A DNA stretch of 64,000 nucleotides from Chamaea fasciata. Taxonomy: Eukaryota; Chordata; Aves; Passeriformes; Sylviidae. Under the pieces are notes generated by a model that did not search any database, had not been told where the DNA came from, and was given only the letters and a program-made list of their open reading frames with translations. Location: the NCBI GenBank assembly GCA_029207755.1, contig JARCOQ010000009.1, positions 34,742,914 through 34,806,913 of the forward strand. Direction: 5' to 3'. The translations under genes were made by a program, and so were the position numbers. Below are positions 1-39,800 of the stretch, one piece after another (position 1 is the first letter of the stretch; each line of letters begins with the position of its first letter).

Positions 1-2260
1 CTGCTGAGGGCAGCACAGGGGCAGAGGTGGGGAGAATGGGCTCGTCAGTCCTGACTGTGCAAACGCCACAACCTGCGCTCACAACAGGGCTTTCGGTGAG
101 CGGGAATCCCTCCGCCCTGGTTTTGGGAGGAGGAGGCAGCAGTGGGGCTTTTGTAGAGGGGTGTGTTGATTGCACGGTGAGGTCTGACTGTGATTGATGT
201 TTACTGTAGCTTTCACTGGGAGATCTGGGGAATCATCCCTCTGAGCGCCAGCGTGGGCTGCTGAAAGCTCAGCCTAGAAAAGAGGTTGGTCCCCCCCCCC
301 CCCCCCGCCCCTTTTAAAAGGAGTATTCTCATGCTCTGACATCATGGCTTTAGACACTCTGCTGAAAAAAAAAAACCATGGCAGGGTTTGCCATGAGGGA
401 GAGGCCTTGCTTAGCCAGACTCCAGCCTCTGCATCCATCCCCAAAGCGTTTGGGGCTGCAGAGAGGGCACATGCCATCCAGGTTTTTATTCTTGGAGTGA
501 AGTGATGCCAGTGGCTGGCTGTGGTTGTTGGTGTGAAGGGGCTGTCAGCCCAGGAGGGCGGCACAGGACACAGCAGGGATGTGGGGATGCTGCCCCGGGG
601 TCTTGCATTTGGCCTCTGTTGTAAGAGAACCTGAGCTCAGCTCTTCTACCCTTCAGCTGTACGCCTGCACCGTCACGTCACCGGTTCGTGGGGAAAATGC
701 ATGGTCTCATTTCATCGTGGTGTTATCAATCATGGTATTGTTCCTCTGCAAGCAATGACATTGAAAAGTTCACAGCTTGTGCAGCCTCTGGCTGTGTCCC
801 CTGTGGTCCAGCCCTGTGGTTCAGGATCAGGCTGGCTAGCTGTGCCCAGCAGCACTCTCCATGCCTTCCACCTTGTCTGTGTAAATAAGTGCTGGCTCAT
901 GGCAGGAGGGTGTCTGGCTCAGGGAGATGCTGTCTTTGGGGAGACCTTGAGTAGGCTGGGCAGGAGCACTTTCTGTACAAGCAATTAAACTGCTGCAGGT
1001 TTTATGGTCAGTTTAGGGTTTAATGATGTTTTGATTGCATTTCCTTTGTGAAGGGCATTATTCATCGCTTCGCATCTCAAAGCCCTCAGTGTATGGAGCA
1101 CTTGTGTACGTATGTTTCATGTAAAGTGTTTTATTGTGGCCTTGTTCTTGTAAGACATAATGCTGACTTGGAGATGAGCTGCTCTCAAGGCTTCTGGAGC
1201 AGCCAAGGAGACACACGGAGCCTTGGCACAGAGCTGGCCTAGGGTTTAAAATGAGGTGGCTTTTCCAGTTTTGCTGAGGACAGAAAACATGGGAAGGGCT
1301 TTATTTTTTCAGTCTGGCTAAGCTGCAAGCAAAAGTGATCCCAAAGGTGTGGCTTCGATCTGAGCCCTTTGTGGAACCAAATTTCCAAGGCAGGTAAAGA
1401 AACAGGGCAAGAATAGACTGGCAGCTGAGGAAAAAGGGTGGGAACTGTGTTTGGCAAGAACCCCTCAAGGCCACGTTGTGTTTTTCAGGCTTCAAAGCAT
1501 CTCTCAGTCTTCCTGACAGCGAGGGTGGTTGTAATATTATGGAAAGCAATATTGCTGGAAAACTGCCTCCTTTTTCCAAGGAGGTAAAGCAAGTTCCTGT
1601 CTTTGGAAGCCACAAGGGAGAAGTCAACAATTTTCATTTGATGCTTGGTCTTGAGAAGGAAGGTGCCACCTGCCCACAGTCAAGTTGTGTCTTTCCAGAC
1701 CCTCTGGTGGCTATAGCTTTGGAGTGTTATTGGGAAAATGATCTGCTACACGAAAAGAATTTCTCAGCCTGTGATGTAGCCCCAAAACTACTGTGGCAAG
1801 TCCTTCCCAACGTAAGGCTTTAAACACAAAGCGCCTCTGACACCCACATCACCCCGGCTGGGACAAGGTGCCAAAAGAGGGATTTTAAGCTCCTGCTGTT
1901 TAGCTCATGGACAGTCAGGAGAGCTGAGAAGTGGGGCAAGGGCTGGAGGTGGTGGTCTGAGGCCGTGGGCAGATGGTTTTGTGTGGAAGAGAGAAGGCAA
2001 AGTGATGTGGGACTGGGTTGTGCCTTGGGAAGACAGCAGGATGGAGCTCACCTCAGTAGGCCCTAGGCTTGTACGTTTTCCATGATTTTGAGTCAGAAGA
2101 TGAGGCATGAAGTGTGTGTGGCTGTGTTGTCATCTCGGCCAGAGCCCTGGGGCCATGCTGGGGCTGTACTCTGCCCTTGCAACTAAAGAGAGGTGTAGCC
2201 CCAGTGGGGCCCCTCAGGGCAGCCGTTCACCCCGGGGTGGTGTGTGTGTGTCTTCCCCAG
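1..2260 (+). other. HK1: HK1 intron 1, 3' part
   Basis: This is the downstream part of the intron before HK1 exon 2. It ends in a short TG run and a pyrimidine-rich acceptor (tcttccccag) at 2251-2260. Apart from a run of 16 C at 291-306 I see no exon, RNA gene or recognisable mobile element. The usual first coding exon, which carries the short hydrophobic N-terminal segment that anchors HK1 to the mitochondrial outer membrane, is not in the window. Confidence 0.8.
291..306. repeat. C16 homopolymer
   Basis: 16 consecutive C in HK1 intron 1, followed by a further GCCCC. Confidence 0.9.
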
Positions 2261-28265
<26,005 letters not shown>

Positions 28266-29935
28266 ACTCCACAATCTTGGCCTCAATTCTGTCTTGTGTT
28301 TCTCATAAAGCAGCGACTGCATAGTCAGAACTGGTAAAAACCCAGAACTCACTGCTTTATCGGGGGAAAAAAAAAATTACAACTAATGACATAAAAAAAT
28401 AGGATACAAGATAGAATGTGTGCTGTTAATAATATCTCCTGTTTCTGGACCCCAATCTGCATGTTTCTTACTCACCTTGTTGGTACCTTCCCCATCTGTA
28501 GGTCATGGAAAAAACCAGTCTATAATTTCTGCAGTTGTCAAAAATCAGGTGTTGTCTGAGACAAAATTGCCCCCAAGTGATGTGCGTTGAGAGCTCCCGT
28601 TGCATCGTACCAAACGTGTTCTTTGCAGCATCCCTGTTCAGCGCACTGCCAGCACACTGACCACCAGACCTGGGTGTTGATGCTTTTAAGTGAAGGGGAA
28701 GCAACAGTTCCCTCCTGCATTATCTACCTGCTGTTGTTTCGTCTAAAAGCGGTTGTGAAAACATTACGGTGTGTCAGCACTGTGCGCGCACGTAACTCTA
28801 TAGTGGGACTCGACACCGCGACTTACTCGCTTCCTTGATGCCTCTTGTCATGGTGAAAGTAAACACTCTTGTCCCACAGATCTGGTTCCACTGGTATTCC
28901 CCGTTGCTTCTGTGAGTAGTGTTGTGTTACTGGGCGAAATCTGTCATGTTTCAACGAGAAATCCCTAAAGGGTGAAGCCAAGTGGTTGGTGATTGGGGTA
29001 ATCCAAATCTCCAGACTTGAGAAATCGGTAGATCTATGGTCGCTACGCGGCTGTGCTGCTGTGTTCTTCTGTCTAAGGGTTCCTATAGAAAACAGTTCCT
29101 ATCTCTTTTGTTAGTCTGGGTCAGGGCACTGCAGCTGCCCTTCCACCAAACCTGCAGCTCAGCCGCGTCCCCTGGATGCGCCTCCTTCCGTCTCTCGCCT
29201 TAAATGGGTATTTGCTTCCACACAGAGCTTTAATCTTCAATGCTGTTCAGCAGTCACTCAGAACACAAACACTCGGCCACAGTTAGTGTGCAGAAAGAGA
29301 AGGGTTGCGTTTTGATCTTGCCTCTGAGGACCCCGGGTGCGTAAACAACCCACAAAGCCAAAATTGGGTGCAGCTTATTCCAAGGATGAAAGCAACAGCA
29401 GATCATTTACACGTGGTGTACCCTGTCCTCTGTCCAGTCGATGCCATTATTATATTTGCATAACAGTTGCATCACTCAAATTGAGAAGCAGTCAGGAAGG
29501 TACATGTCAAGTAACATTTGTAAGTCACACCACTTTCTGCAAAGAGAGAGACCACACAGTACTCCTTAATTCCCACTCTTCTACCAAAAATGAATTTGAG
29601 ATGTCCGCATGGTTTTCCCTGATGCCTTTTCTGGCAGAAAGGAGATGGAAATTTGCAGGCTACTCTTCTCTGTTCTCATTCCACTGCCTAAGATTTGGAT
29701 TGCCCTACCTATCGATAACATTTCAATATGCATTATGGTGCACTGTGAGTGAATGTTGTAAAGTAACCTGTAAGTCACAAACGGTCATTGCAGCTTTAAG
29801 TGTGTGTCTACCTGAAAAATTGCATGCCTAAATGGTTTTGCAAAGGTAGAGGGTCTTTTTACTTTGCACACTAGTAGCTCTGGCACTAGTGTTACGTGAT
29901 ACTTGTGAAAATATTAAACTTTTTTGATGTGCGTT
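28266..29935 (+). other. HK1: HK1 3'UTR (inferred end)
   Basis: This runs from the stop codon to a likely poly(A) site after ATTAAA at 29913. A 164-codon open frame (29337-29831) lies inside but has no recognisable similarity and no Kozak-type AUG that I can support. The end is inferred from signals, not from transcripts. Confidence 0.6.
29913..29918 (+). terminator. HK1: Likely HK1 poly(A) signal ATTAAA
   Basis: The common variant ATTAAA is followed within 12-35 bases by a GT-rich stretch (gatgtgcgtt, ggtgtttagtgg) of the kind that binds CstF. A canonical AATAAA at 31241-31246, also followed by GT/T-rich sequence, could serve a longer transcript. Confidence 0.5.
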
Positions 29936-32700
29936 AACTGGTGTTTAGTGGTTCTTTCTGGAAGAGGTGCTGTTGGCTGGTGGCTTAGTGCTTTGGGAAG
30001 AGCTATTGTGTAGGGAGAGCTGCAACCTAATCCCAGTGGTGCCTGTGTTTTGTGTGTGTTTTTATTCCCGGGCATTCGGGGTGAGATTCACACAGGTCCC
30101 CGTGCCTCGTGTTTCCTAATGTAGTTCAGCAGAGGCACAGCGCTGACAGCGCCCAAATCTTAGGGGCTGTGTGGCTTGTCGGGGTGCACCTGGTGGTGCC
30201 CTGTCTTGTGCAGGGGGATCTGCGCTGCAGGAAAACCTCGGGGCGCTGCGCCGAGGGCGGCGTGGCTGCTTTAGGCTTGTGATGGATACAGCGTGTCCGT
30301 GAGCTCCCTGTGTGCCTAGGGCGGATGTCTGCGGAGTCCCGGTGTCAGGTGGTCCTACACCACTGGCTGGCACAGCCTGTGTTGGAGCTGTGGTAGATGA
30401 AAGCCCCTTTTGCGGACACTAAAGCTGTGCTTCTCCAATAATCCGTTTTATGTTACAGCTTGAATAGTCTCTGACAGCCTTGATGTGCAGCTATGACCCC
30501 AAACAGGAGACAGAAGAAGGTGAGAAACTTTTTGGGCGCAGGGGACACGTTGCATTTGAATTGCTTGAAGGTTTGCAAATCTTGTGCCTGCCATCGGCAG
30601 TGCTGTAGGGGTGGTGTGAGCCGTGCCTGGGGACTTGGGTTTGGAGCTCTTGGGCGTCTGTGGGCCAGGCTCAGTGCAGGATAGAGGGTGAACGAGAAGT
30701 GGAAGTTAAACTTGGTCTCAGGGTGACTGTGAGCTTTGGAGATGCTGGCATAGGTCGTTTTGTTTATTGGATCCAGCTCTTAACAAATAGGGAGTGAGTT
30801 TGTGTTTCTAACTTTTCCTACCGTGGACCATAGTTGATGTACCTGATAAGACACGGCAGTTCTTTTCCAAAGGGAGACATGGTGGAATTTTCATTTCCAG
30901 ACTACTTCTTACCCCTAGGAAACTGTTCCAAGTCAATCACAAGCTATGACTGTCTGAAGAAATGTCTCCAATGTTACCCAAGCAATGACTGAGATGTCTT
31001 TCTTAAAGCTTTTAGGCTTGGTGAATAAAATCACAGTCCTCTTAACTGTTAAGCTGTAATTACTGCAATATGAACACAAAAAAATCTTATATTTCCTGGG
31101 GAAAAGATCATTTGCATACCACTGTTGTAATGTCATCTGCTCCTTACTCCTCTGGGGTTCTCTCAGAAACCTTTTGAATGGGTTTTAAAACAAGCAGACC
31201 TTGTTTTGTTTTGTTTTCTTAAGAAAATAGCAGAAGGCAAAATAAAGTGTTTCTGAACTTCTGAACCCCGTTCTGTGCTTTTTGTTCATTCCTTTACCAT
31301 AAAAATGAGATTCTTCTTCAAGTGTTTTTCTTTACCGACTGCAGGGACTGCTTTGCTACTTAGAGCACAAATAAACATGCAGGGGAGGGATTTACTGCCG
31401 ACCTGGATGTCTTTACTGCTGTGTGGTATTTAATCCTGGCTGTATTTATATGAAGAATTGCATGTACTCACCATGGAGTATGGTGTTCCTGTCGCCTCAT
31501 GTATCACAGGAATAATGTAGCCTGCCTTGGGCTGCCTTCCATATAACAAGGGCTCGGAGCATCTCTGTTTCCTTAACTATTGCTGTTTCTGTGGGATGAA
31601 ACCTCAGGATCTGCACTGTGAGTCTGCCGGGGCGTGGAGAATCCCTTTTGCAACGTGAAGAAATCATCCTCTGCTTGCTGCTCCCAACAAGAGAAAGAAA
31701 AGCCTCGAGCTGTCGGAAGATGTCGGTGCCAGTCAGGGACTGCACAGGGGATGCACTGGTGGCATGTGTGTGACACTGGGGCATCTGGAATAGGCTCTGG
31801 CTGGCTGTTCAGGTGTGATGGAAGAGGGAGGGGGAAGGTGGGATGCTCAAGATAGGCCTGTTTAGTCTAAAAAGCTCTGTATTAGAAAGCTGCAGAGTTT
31901 AAAGGACTTAGACTCACGCCAGCTGGGCAGGGGGAGTACAGCCCACGTATTTGGAATACTGAACTCTGTGAGTAGGAATCCTTCAGTTCCTCAGGGCAGG
32001 AGTCTCTGCCGTGTATAGCTCGGTCCCAGCAATGTGTGTCCGGCAGAGTATCCCTCCCAAATGATTTTCAGTCCCTCTGGCAGAATGACTTGGTGGTGGC
32101 TGGCTGTAAATGCTTCTCACTGCTCTCCCCCTGCCCAGCACACACCCCAGCAGTGCAGTGGTGGGAAGAGCAGGCTGGCCTGGGGAGAGGGCTGGCCAGG
32201 GAACATCTGGACTAGAAACCATCTGCTGGAATGATTTAAAATCGTGAACTTTTTCAGAGGGGCCTGGGCGCTCTTGTCCCAACAGGGGGAGAGGTTTGTT
32301 GCATAATGTAATTGTTCTCCAGAGAGCCAGGGAGGTGGAGAAGTGGAGAAGGAACGTGTATCTCGTTCCTGAATTGAAAATTGTATCCCTGGGTACTGTT
32401 CAAGCCATGAATGTTTTCTCTGGATTTACTGCAGAATTTAAGCCTGGCAGCACTTCGTGGTTTGGCTTTGACAGAGCAAAGGAGAATATTTCAAATAACT
32501 GGCTCTTGTCAACATTACAGGAGCTTTTTAATTGATAAGCTATGGCTCTGTGATATTATTTACAAACGTGCCATGAGAGGTGAAGGTGATTGTGAGGTGC
32601 TAGTTTATCACACCACCAATGAATGCTGTATTACTTTTACATAATGTTTATATTTCAGCTTCTCCCATTTTGTGTGCCTGCACATAATGCCTCAGGCTGG
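29936..32700. other. Intergenic spacer, HK1 to TACR2
   Basis: Tail-to-tail spacer between the + strand HK1 and the - strand TACR2. I see no exon, RNA gene or recognisable repeat apart from a short (TTTTG)n run near 31200-31218 and the AATAAA at 31241. Confidence 0.6.
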
Positions 32701-32720
32701 GAAGATGACGTTTTCCAGCC

Positions 32721-33642
32721 TTTATTTTCATATCTGGGCAGAGCAGTGAAGATAAGTCTGGAAAGGGAAGGTGAAGGGACTATCTGGGAAAAGACAGTGG
32801 TGGGCCACTGCTGTTAGGACTAAAAGGATGTAAAGAAGGTGGATTCGGATTGGATCTGTGAGCCCTGACCAAGCCAGTGGGCATCCCTGGCTACTGACTC
32901 TTCTGAGAGCCTCGCTTTCCAAATTAGGCACCGCAATTAACGTGAAGGAGAAATCGCTTGAGCACGCTTTAACAGGAAAACAACAACGTATTTTGGGACA
33001 AGGTTATAGAAATCCATGCAATGACAACATCTTAAGAAACTGCTGCTGCTGCTGGTGAAATTGCAGGCATGAAAATTCCAGAGTTCAGAAAATTTTGAGG
33101 GCAGGCTGGATTTTTCAGTCTGGATGTGTTAGTATTTGCCTTCGTTGTGAACAGGCTTTGGTCCACAGTGTTGCCTGCCTGGGGGCTGCTGAACCGTGGG
33201 ACTCAGCTGCCCGCACAGCCCCAGGGATCCATCCCAGCTGGGCCACGAGCCCCAGCCTTTCTGCTCATCGAGTCTTTTCTGGACTTAAATGTCTCGGTGG
33301 AACAGAAGTCAGGAGATCACAATGTAGAATAAAATCATTTATATTCTGCTGATGGGCACTGCCTCAGATCTGCTCCACTGATTTCTTGACCTTCTGGGCC
33401 TGATGTCTGTTCTGTATTGCAGTTGTTGACGTAAGGAAGGGCTAAACTCGCATCCATAGCTGGGTGATATTTGGACCTACATGGATATAAGTGTTACCAA
33501 CACACTGCCTTCAATGCGGATGGCATCTGAAGAAGTCCTGTAGGAAGCAGTTGCTCCAGAGAAAAAGACCCGCCTCAGGCTTCTACAGATCTGCTGCCTT
33601 GTCATGGCGTATGGGGATGGAGCCAGAACCAGGAGCAGGAAA
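32721..33642 (-). other. TACR2: Possible TACR2 3'UTR
   Basis: Going downstream from the TACR2 stop on the minus strand, the first canonical AATAAA I find is at 32726-32721. That would give a 3'UTR of about 0.9 kb. The assignment rests only on that motif. Confidence 0.35.
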
Positions 33643-33838
33643 TCAAAGTGTTAATCGGGTGAGGATAAATGCTGTCTTCTCTTTCTCATTTAGCTGAGTT
33701 TCTGTGTTGAAACTTGCTGTTCTTGACTTCCTGTAGGTCGCCTGGTAAGAGGATGGGTACGTAAGTTTAAGTTTGTCTTTTTCTGTTGCTTTTATGCATG
33801 GACACCACCGGAAGGCTAGCTTGAAGCCAGAACGAAAC
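33643..33838 (-). CDS. TACR2: TACR2 exon 5 (C-terminal tail)
   Basis: 196 bp, completing the split Arg316 codon. It encodes [20 protein letters not shown] and a Ser/Thr-rich cytoplasmic tail, ending at TGA (33645-33643). The tail is shorter than in human and diverges after about residue 345, as is usual for this family. Confidence 0.93.
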
Positions 33839-36800
33839 CTGCACAAGTGAGAAAAGCAATTAAATGGTGAAATGGTCTTTCTAATTGCCCAGAGAATGAA
33901 CAAACTCATGGCTTGGTTCTACCTGTGAATGACTACGGAAACAAATATTTCTACTGAAATCAATGAGATGGAAACAAGATGGAACGAGACGAAAAGCTAA
34001 ATGCACAAAACCATGGAGGGAGGTGCATTAGGAGTTTTTGATCTGATTTCCTTGTATTTTAAGTAAACATACAAGATCAGTGAAGTGGCAGGGTGTTTGG
34101 TGTGCTCAGGAGATGGTGCTGACCATGCTGGTAACCGCATTTGTGAGACGCAGAACATCTGAGGAAAATACACGCGTTCACCCACTGGGAGCTTTTTAAA
34201 GAAACTGAATAATTAAATGAGGAAGCTGTCTGCTTTCTGAGAGAGGAGGGGGAGGACACACGTTTGTGTGTTTCAAGTTAAACGCAGTTTGGGTGAATGG
34301 GCTGCAAAACTCTTGTGAGCTCACGGGCAGGATGCTGCTTGAAACGCTCAAAGGAGCGAGCGAGCCTCGCGGCTCCGCACCGTGCAGCCCTCCCAGCGCA
34401 GAGCAAGAGGGACACCTCTTGGCATGCTGCGGTTGTGCTCCCCCAGCTGCTGCCTTGTCGGTGGCACGTCCCCATGGGACCTTCACGGGTCACCCGTGGG
34501 CTGCTCCTGCTTCCCAGCCGTGGGGGTGAGCCCAGGACTGCGAGGGAGGCTCAGGACTGTGCTGGGGGGGGGGGGGGAGCGGCCTGGGGAGAGCAGGCGG
34601 CTGAGCCAGCCCAGCATTAGCTCAGCAGATGCAATGCAGGGATTACAGATCCCTCCCTTGGAAATAGGATGGCCTGCATGTGGAAATAGCTGCAAATGTG
34701 GCTGTGCTGTGATCCCATGCCTGCTGCCTGCACTTTATTCAAGACAGGAAATACTAAGGGCTGAGTTAAAATCGCAGAGCGTATCCCATCTCACATTATT
34801 AGCACAGGGTAAGTTAAATTGTCTAGTTGGCCTAGGGACTGCAGTTGGAAATCACAGCTGCTCTCACCTCCAGAGATTTACGTTTTTTCAGGCTGAGAGT
34901 TTTCTTTGTGCACGTGTGTTCACACTACTCACCTCTGGTTCAGGCAGCAGTATATGATGGGGTTGTACATTGTCGAGCTCATGGCAAGGAGGAAGACTGC
35001 GAGATACACCTGCTGAATGTACTTCTGCTGGTAGATGTCTTCCTTGAAGCTCCCCAGGATGAAGTATATGTGATAGGGCAGCCAGCAGACAGCAAAAATG
35101 ATCACCACTACCACCATTGTCTTCACAAACTAGGAAAACAAAACCAAGGGGTTATTTCTGGGCTTGCTGGGGCAGTGAGAAGTGCTGGTTTCACTTTGGG
35201 GCTGGTTTGACCTCCCTGAGTGCAGCGTACGGAATGAAACCATACATACCATGTGCAGCTATGGCAAAGAAACCAGCCCTGGTGATGAAAACTGGGAACG
35301 GGGAGGGAGTGCCCTGGCAATGGAAACTGGAACAGGGAGAGAGTGCCCTGGTGATGGGAACAGGGTGGGGGTTAAAGCAAACGTTCCCCAGTGCACTGAG
35401 TGGACTCTGCAGAGGAACTGCTTGTAGCTACACCAGAGAGATACGCAGGGAAACGAGATCACTGCTGTTACGCTGAGACCGCTCCACTCTGCCCAGAGTT
35501 TTATCCTGTGGGTATAAACATGTGGATGCTCTGGACATGAGCCTTTACTCTCATGTCTCACTTTACTGCTGGCAGCTGGCCTGCTGCTGTGAGTCTTTCT
35601 TCCTTGAAGGCTGGCTGGTGCACACAATCACCATTTTTTATAAACCTGCAGGCTCATGCCCTTTACCCCAGACCCAAACTATTTTGTTAACCTTTCGAGC
35701 CCAGTCCCAAAAGATTTTGTACCAAACACAAGCTCCATTTTGGAACTGGAGGCAGCAGGGCTGGTGTGCTGGGGTAATTATAGTTAAGTTTCACTTCTGA
35801 CCTTTTTTTTGGCATTAACTTGGTGTTCATAGCGGACTCTGTTTAGGTGGTTGCCCGGAGCCGTGCTGTTCCACAGAGTAACTCCTATAATGCTGTATGC
35901 AACAAACATCACCATTAAAGGCAGTAAATAAATCAACACAATCACGGCAATGTGATACCTGAAAGAGAAGAACAAGCAGTTTTTCACAGTCAGTATGGCT
36001 CTTGGAGAGCTCTTTCAGAAACTGTCTTTTGGATATGTACACTGGCTCCTATTAGCAAAACCACAAAGAAGAATTTTTGCCTATAATTATTGTTACAGGG
36101 ACTTCTGTAAGCAGCGAAATCTCATCTCTCTTGTGGTGTGATGAGGGGTCCTTGGGCTGGATTCCCTGCTCATTCAAGACAGAGTAACATCATTTATCTT
36201 TTAACAGACAGTTGCAGTCCAGGGCCACCTGCACTGAGCTTTGCTATCCCACTGCAGCGAGAGAGAGAGAGAGACCGTGGTAAAAGTACAAGTCCTTAAA
36301 TCACAGGTATGGGAAAGGAATAGTCCAAAAAACTATAGAGTAACTTGATGAATGCAGTAGTGGCAACAGTGGAAAAAAGTCAGATCAGGGACTGCAAAAG
36401 GTATCTGGCTGCTAACAGGCTGCCCAAAGATGCAGATAGTGAGGAAGGGATGTTGCCTGTATTTGTGTAGCTCGCTGTTTTTATTTGTGTGAGCACACAC
36501 AATTAAAGTATCACCAAGAGGCTACTTGGTTACTGCTCCAGCTGAAAGCACTGGCCTCCCCTTAGCTGTATTTTAACCTCAGCCCTTTCTAGTTTTTCGT
36601 GTCACCCCACAAACTTCTGCGGGTTCCCTCATGCTGGGGGCGGACTAGTTTAAGCAACCACCATTTATGGGAAGGGAACAACCTGCTCACTCCATTACAG
36701 CAGCTGTCAAAATAACATAAACAGTGTGAAAAGTAGAAGGCAGGAGGGCTCCGGCACACACTCAGGCTGGCACCGACCCCAAAAGGCTGGGAGGGTGCAA

Positions 36801-39800
36801 ATGGTCTTTCTCAGTCTGACAAGGCTCTGGGGCTACTCCTCACATTAGCGCTTTGCAGAGCTCTGTTGAAATGGGTGTTGGACTCTCGGTGGTGTTTGTT
36901 CCTTGGGGTGGTTGCAAATACCAGACTGGTGGCTACATAAAGAAAAATACAATATTTGTGAAATGTGGCGAGTTTGTCCCTGCCTGTCTTGCACTTTTTT
37001 CCTATTGTGCTGAGAGCGGTTCCTCTTTTGAAGGTCTTATACTCTGTGTGGAGTGCAGCAAAGCCCTTTTAGGGCTCCCATCCTGGGAGGAGGAAAGGAG
37101 GATGGGAGCCTGAGTTTGAGCGCACGTAAAAAGAAGCTTTTAGTCTTGTAGCTTTACTACTTTGCTGCAAAGTTAACCTGTCACCAGAAGAAAAAGCCTC
37201 TGGGGTTAGGGTTCTTTACTCTGGTTAAACTTCTGTATCCTTTACATCCAGTATTCTTCAGGCACTGGCAGTCAGTAGTGCATTGCTTGGGGTTTTTAAA
37301 ATTTGGGTTTTTAAAAATTTCTTTCTGTCATAATTCTGCACATCTTTCCTGCAGAAAAGGATTTTCCTTCTTTCTGAAGTCTAGAAGTCTTGAAAGATGG
37401 GTTTACTCAACTGCAAAGGATCCAGAGGACACACAGACAACACAGAAACCCCATTCTCCTTTTTTTTTTCGTTGTTGTTTTCCTTTAGGTTTCTTAGTAT
37501 TTCTTTCCCTTGTTATTTGGACTAGTACACAAATGGCTGCACGTGGCTTTTTCTCCACGGTCTGAGTTGCAGGCATCTGTCCCAACAAATCCATCCCTCA
37601 GTGTGATTTCTGGGGGGCAGTGTTTCCAACTTCTTTTCTAAGAGAGATACCAGAACCTGTGGATCTGACGCTGCCCAGGAAGACAGAGCTGGTGAGTAAT
37701 GTATTGTGGTCAGGAGCTGCTGCTCTTCCGCTGGAGATCCCAGAAAGGATCTGCCCTGCTATTTGCCACGTTCAGGACCAGCCCTTCCAGCCCACAGGGA
37801 TTTTGTCAGCATGCTGGGGAGCTCCTGTGAATCCTTTCCATGCCATGGATGTGGGAGAAATAAACCTCACTCTTTTCATCTGAACGAAATGGTCATCAGT
37901 GACTCACATATTAGCAGCTATCTATTGTCCCTCCTCCATAACTGACAGGAGCCTGGCACTCTCTGTTCCCCAGCACGTACCAAAGGGTACAAAAAAGGAG
38001 CCCCCAGGAGGAACATCACCCAGCATGAGAGGTTTGAGCCTGATTTTACTCTCTGCTCAACTGGGAACAACTGGCTACCACTGTATGAATACGCTGCAGC
38101 TTGGCCAAAATTACTTGGCACATGTTCGTGTGAAAATCAGTTAGTTTGGTAATGGCTAAGCTGAGGAGGCATCCAGCTGTCTGCCAGAGATGAAGAATGA
38201 GCAGGGAAAATGTCCCACGTGCATGGAGCCGGGCAAAAGCCTTCACAGTGGGTTTTGGTTTGAAAAATTGGTTGCACTTTGCGAATCGATTTGTTCCTTC
38301 TCCTCAGTTCTTCCATTGCTACTTTGTATGTTTTGCTTGATTAATTTCTCAAAAGTGCATCACCTGCTTTGAATGATGAGTAATCACAGCAGATACCCCA
38401 AGTGCAGCGTACGGCTTGTTTCATCTGTTTGAACAATCTTGCTTTCAAGCAGGAGGAAATCGCTGTGAGGCTTAGGGAGTTTCGGGAGCGCAGATGTGTG
38501 CCCAGATAAAGATGTCTATAAAACCATAGGGTGTTTGAAACATGCTGCTCTCGGGTTTTACTTTCTTTTTACCCCCCCCGAAGAGCAGCATAATTTTTAA
38601 CTAATTACGTGGCTTCTCAGCATTAAAGATATCCAGTTTCCTCCTGCCTGATGGAGGAAGAAAATCCAGGATCTTTGAAACCAGGATTTATTGGTTAGAG
38701 CTTTATAACTAGAGCTGTATATTTATAAGCCTAAAGACTTTTTGTACTGGTTTCTCTTAAATTCCCCAAGCCCTGTATGTAGGGTTAGACATTATAACCA
38801 GTTTTCAAAGCAGGGGAGGATGGCAGGTTCAGGATTACCCTGATCACCTGGCAGCTTTTTCCACAGCTGGCTTCAATTGAGTTTAGACCCAGCCCCACAT
38901 TCTCCTGCTCTCTCTCTCCCAGCACTCTCCATAGCCAGCAGTTTGGAGATGGAATTATTTTCCCGGTTAACTTTTGCCTGAACTGGGAGTTTAATGGTGT
39001 CTCTTACGTCAGCTGGTGCTTAGATCCAACGTCATCAGGCCAGACCACGATGCATTTCACGGTCCCGTTGTCCATCGTGATCTCGGCGTAGAAGCACTGC
39101 GGGAAGGCGAGCCCGAACGCCACCAGCCAGATTATCCCAATGATGGCTCTGGTGCTTCCAGCAGAGAGCCTGGGCTTGAAGGGGTGAATTATGGCCACAT
39201 ACCTGCAAGAAACAGGCAGTGCTTTTACAGAGAAACAAAGGTAGTGCTTTTACGGTGAGATTGGCAATCTACGCAACAAATGCAGAAAGTGTAAGAACTC
39301 ACCAGGACAGTGTTGTGGGCTTTATTAATATAGACATTTTGACAGGTTCCAGGCCATAAATAATAAGGAACTAAATCCTTTCCGAAGAGAATGATTGCAA
39401 CTCTTAGCGCAGGATATATTAAACCCACCTTGGACGGATGCTTCTGGTGTGAGCAGGAAGCAGTCCTTTATATCTTCTGCATATAGTCTTTGCAAGCATT
39501 CCCCTTATGGAGTTTTTCATAGAATCCCGGAATGGTTTGGGTTGGAAGGGACCTTAAAGTCTACCTAGTTCCAATCCCCAGCCATGGGCAGGGACACCTT
39601 CCACTGTCTCAGGTTGCTCCAAGGCCCATGCAACCTGGCCTTGGACACTGCCAGGGATCCAGGGGCAGGCACAGCTGCTCTGGGCATCCTGTGCCAGGGC
39701 CTCACCTCCCTCACAGGGGAAAAATTTCTTCCCAGCCTCCCATCTAACCCTGCACTCCATCAGTGTGAAGCCATTCCCCCTTGTCCTGTCATTCCAGGCC

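Noticed and set aside
34382..34957. 191-codon + strand frame in TACR2 intron 4
   Set aside because: It lies over a G-run and GC-rich intron sequence and runs into the antisense of exon 4; no similarity.
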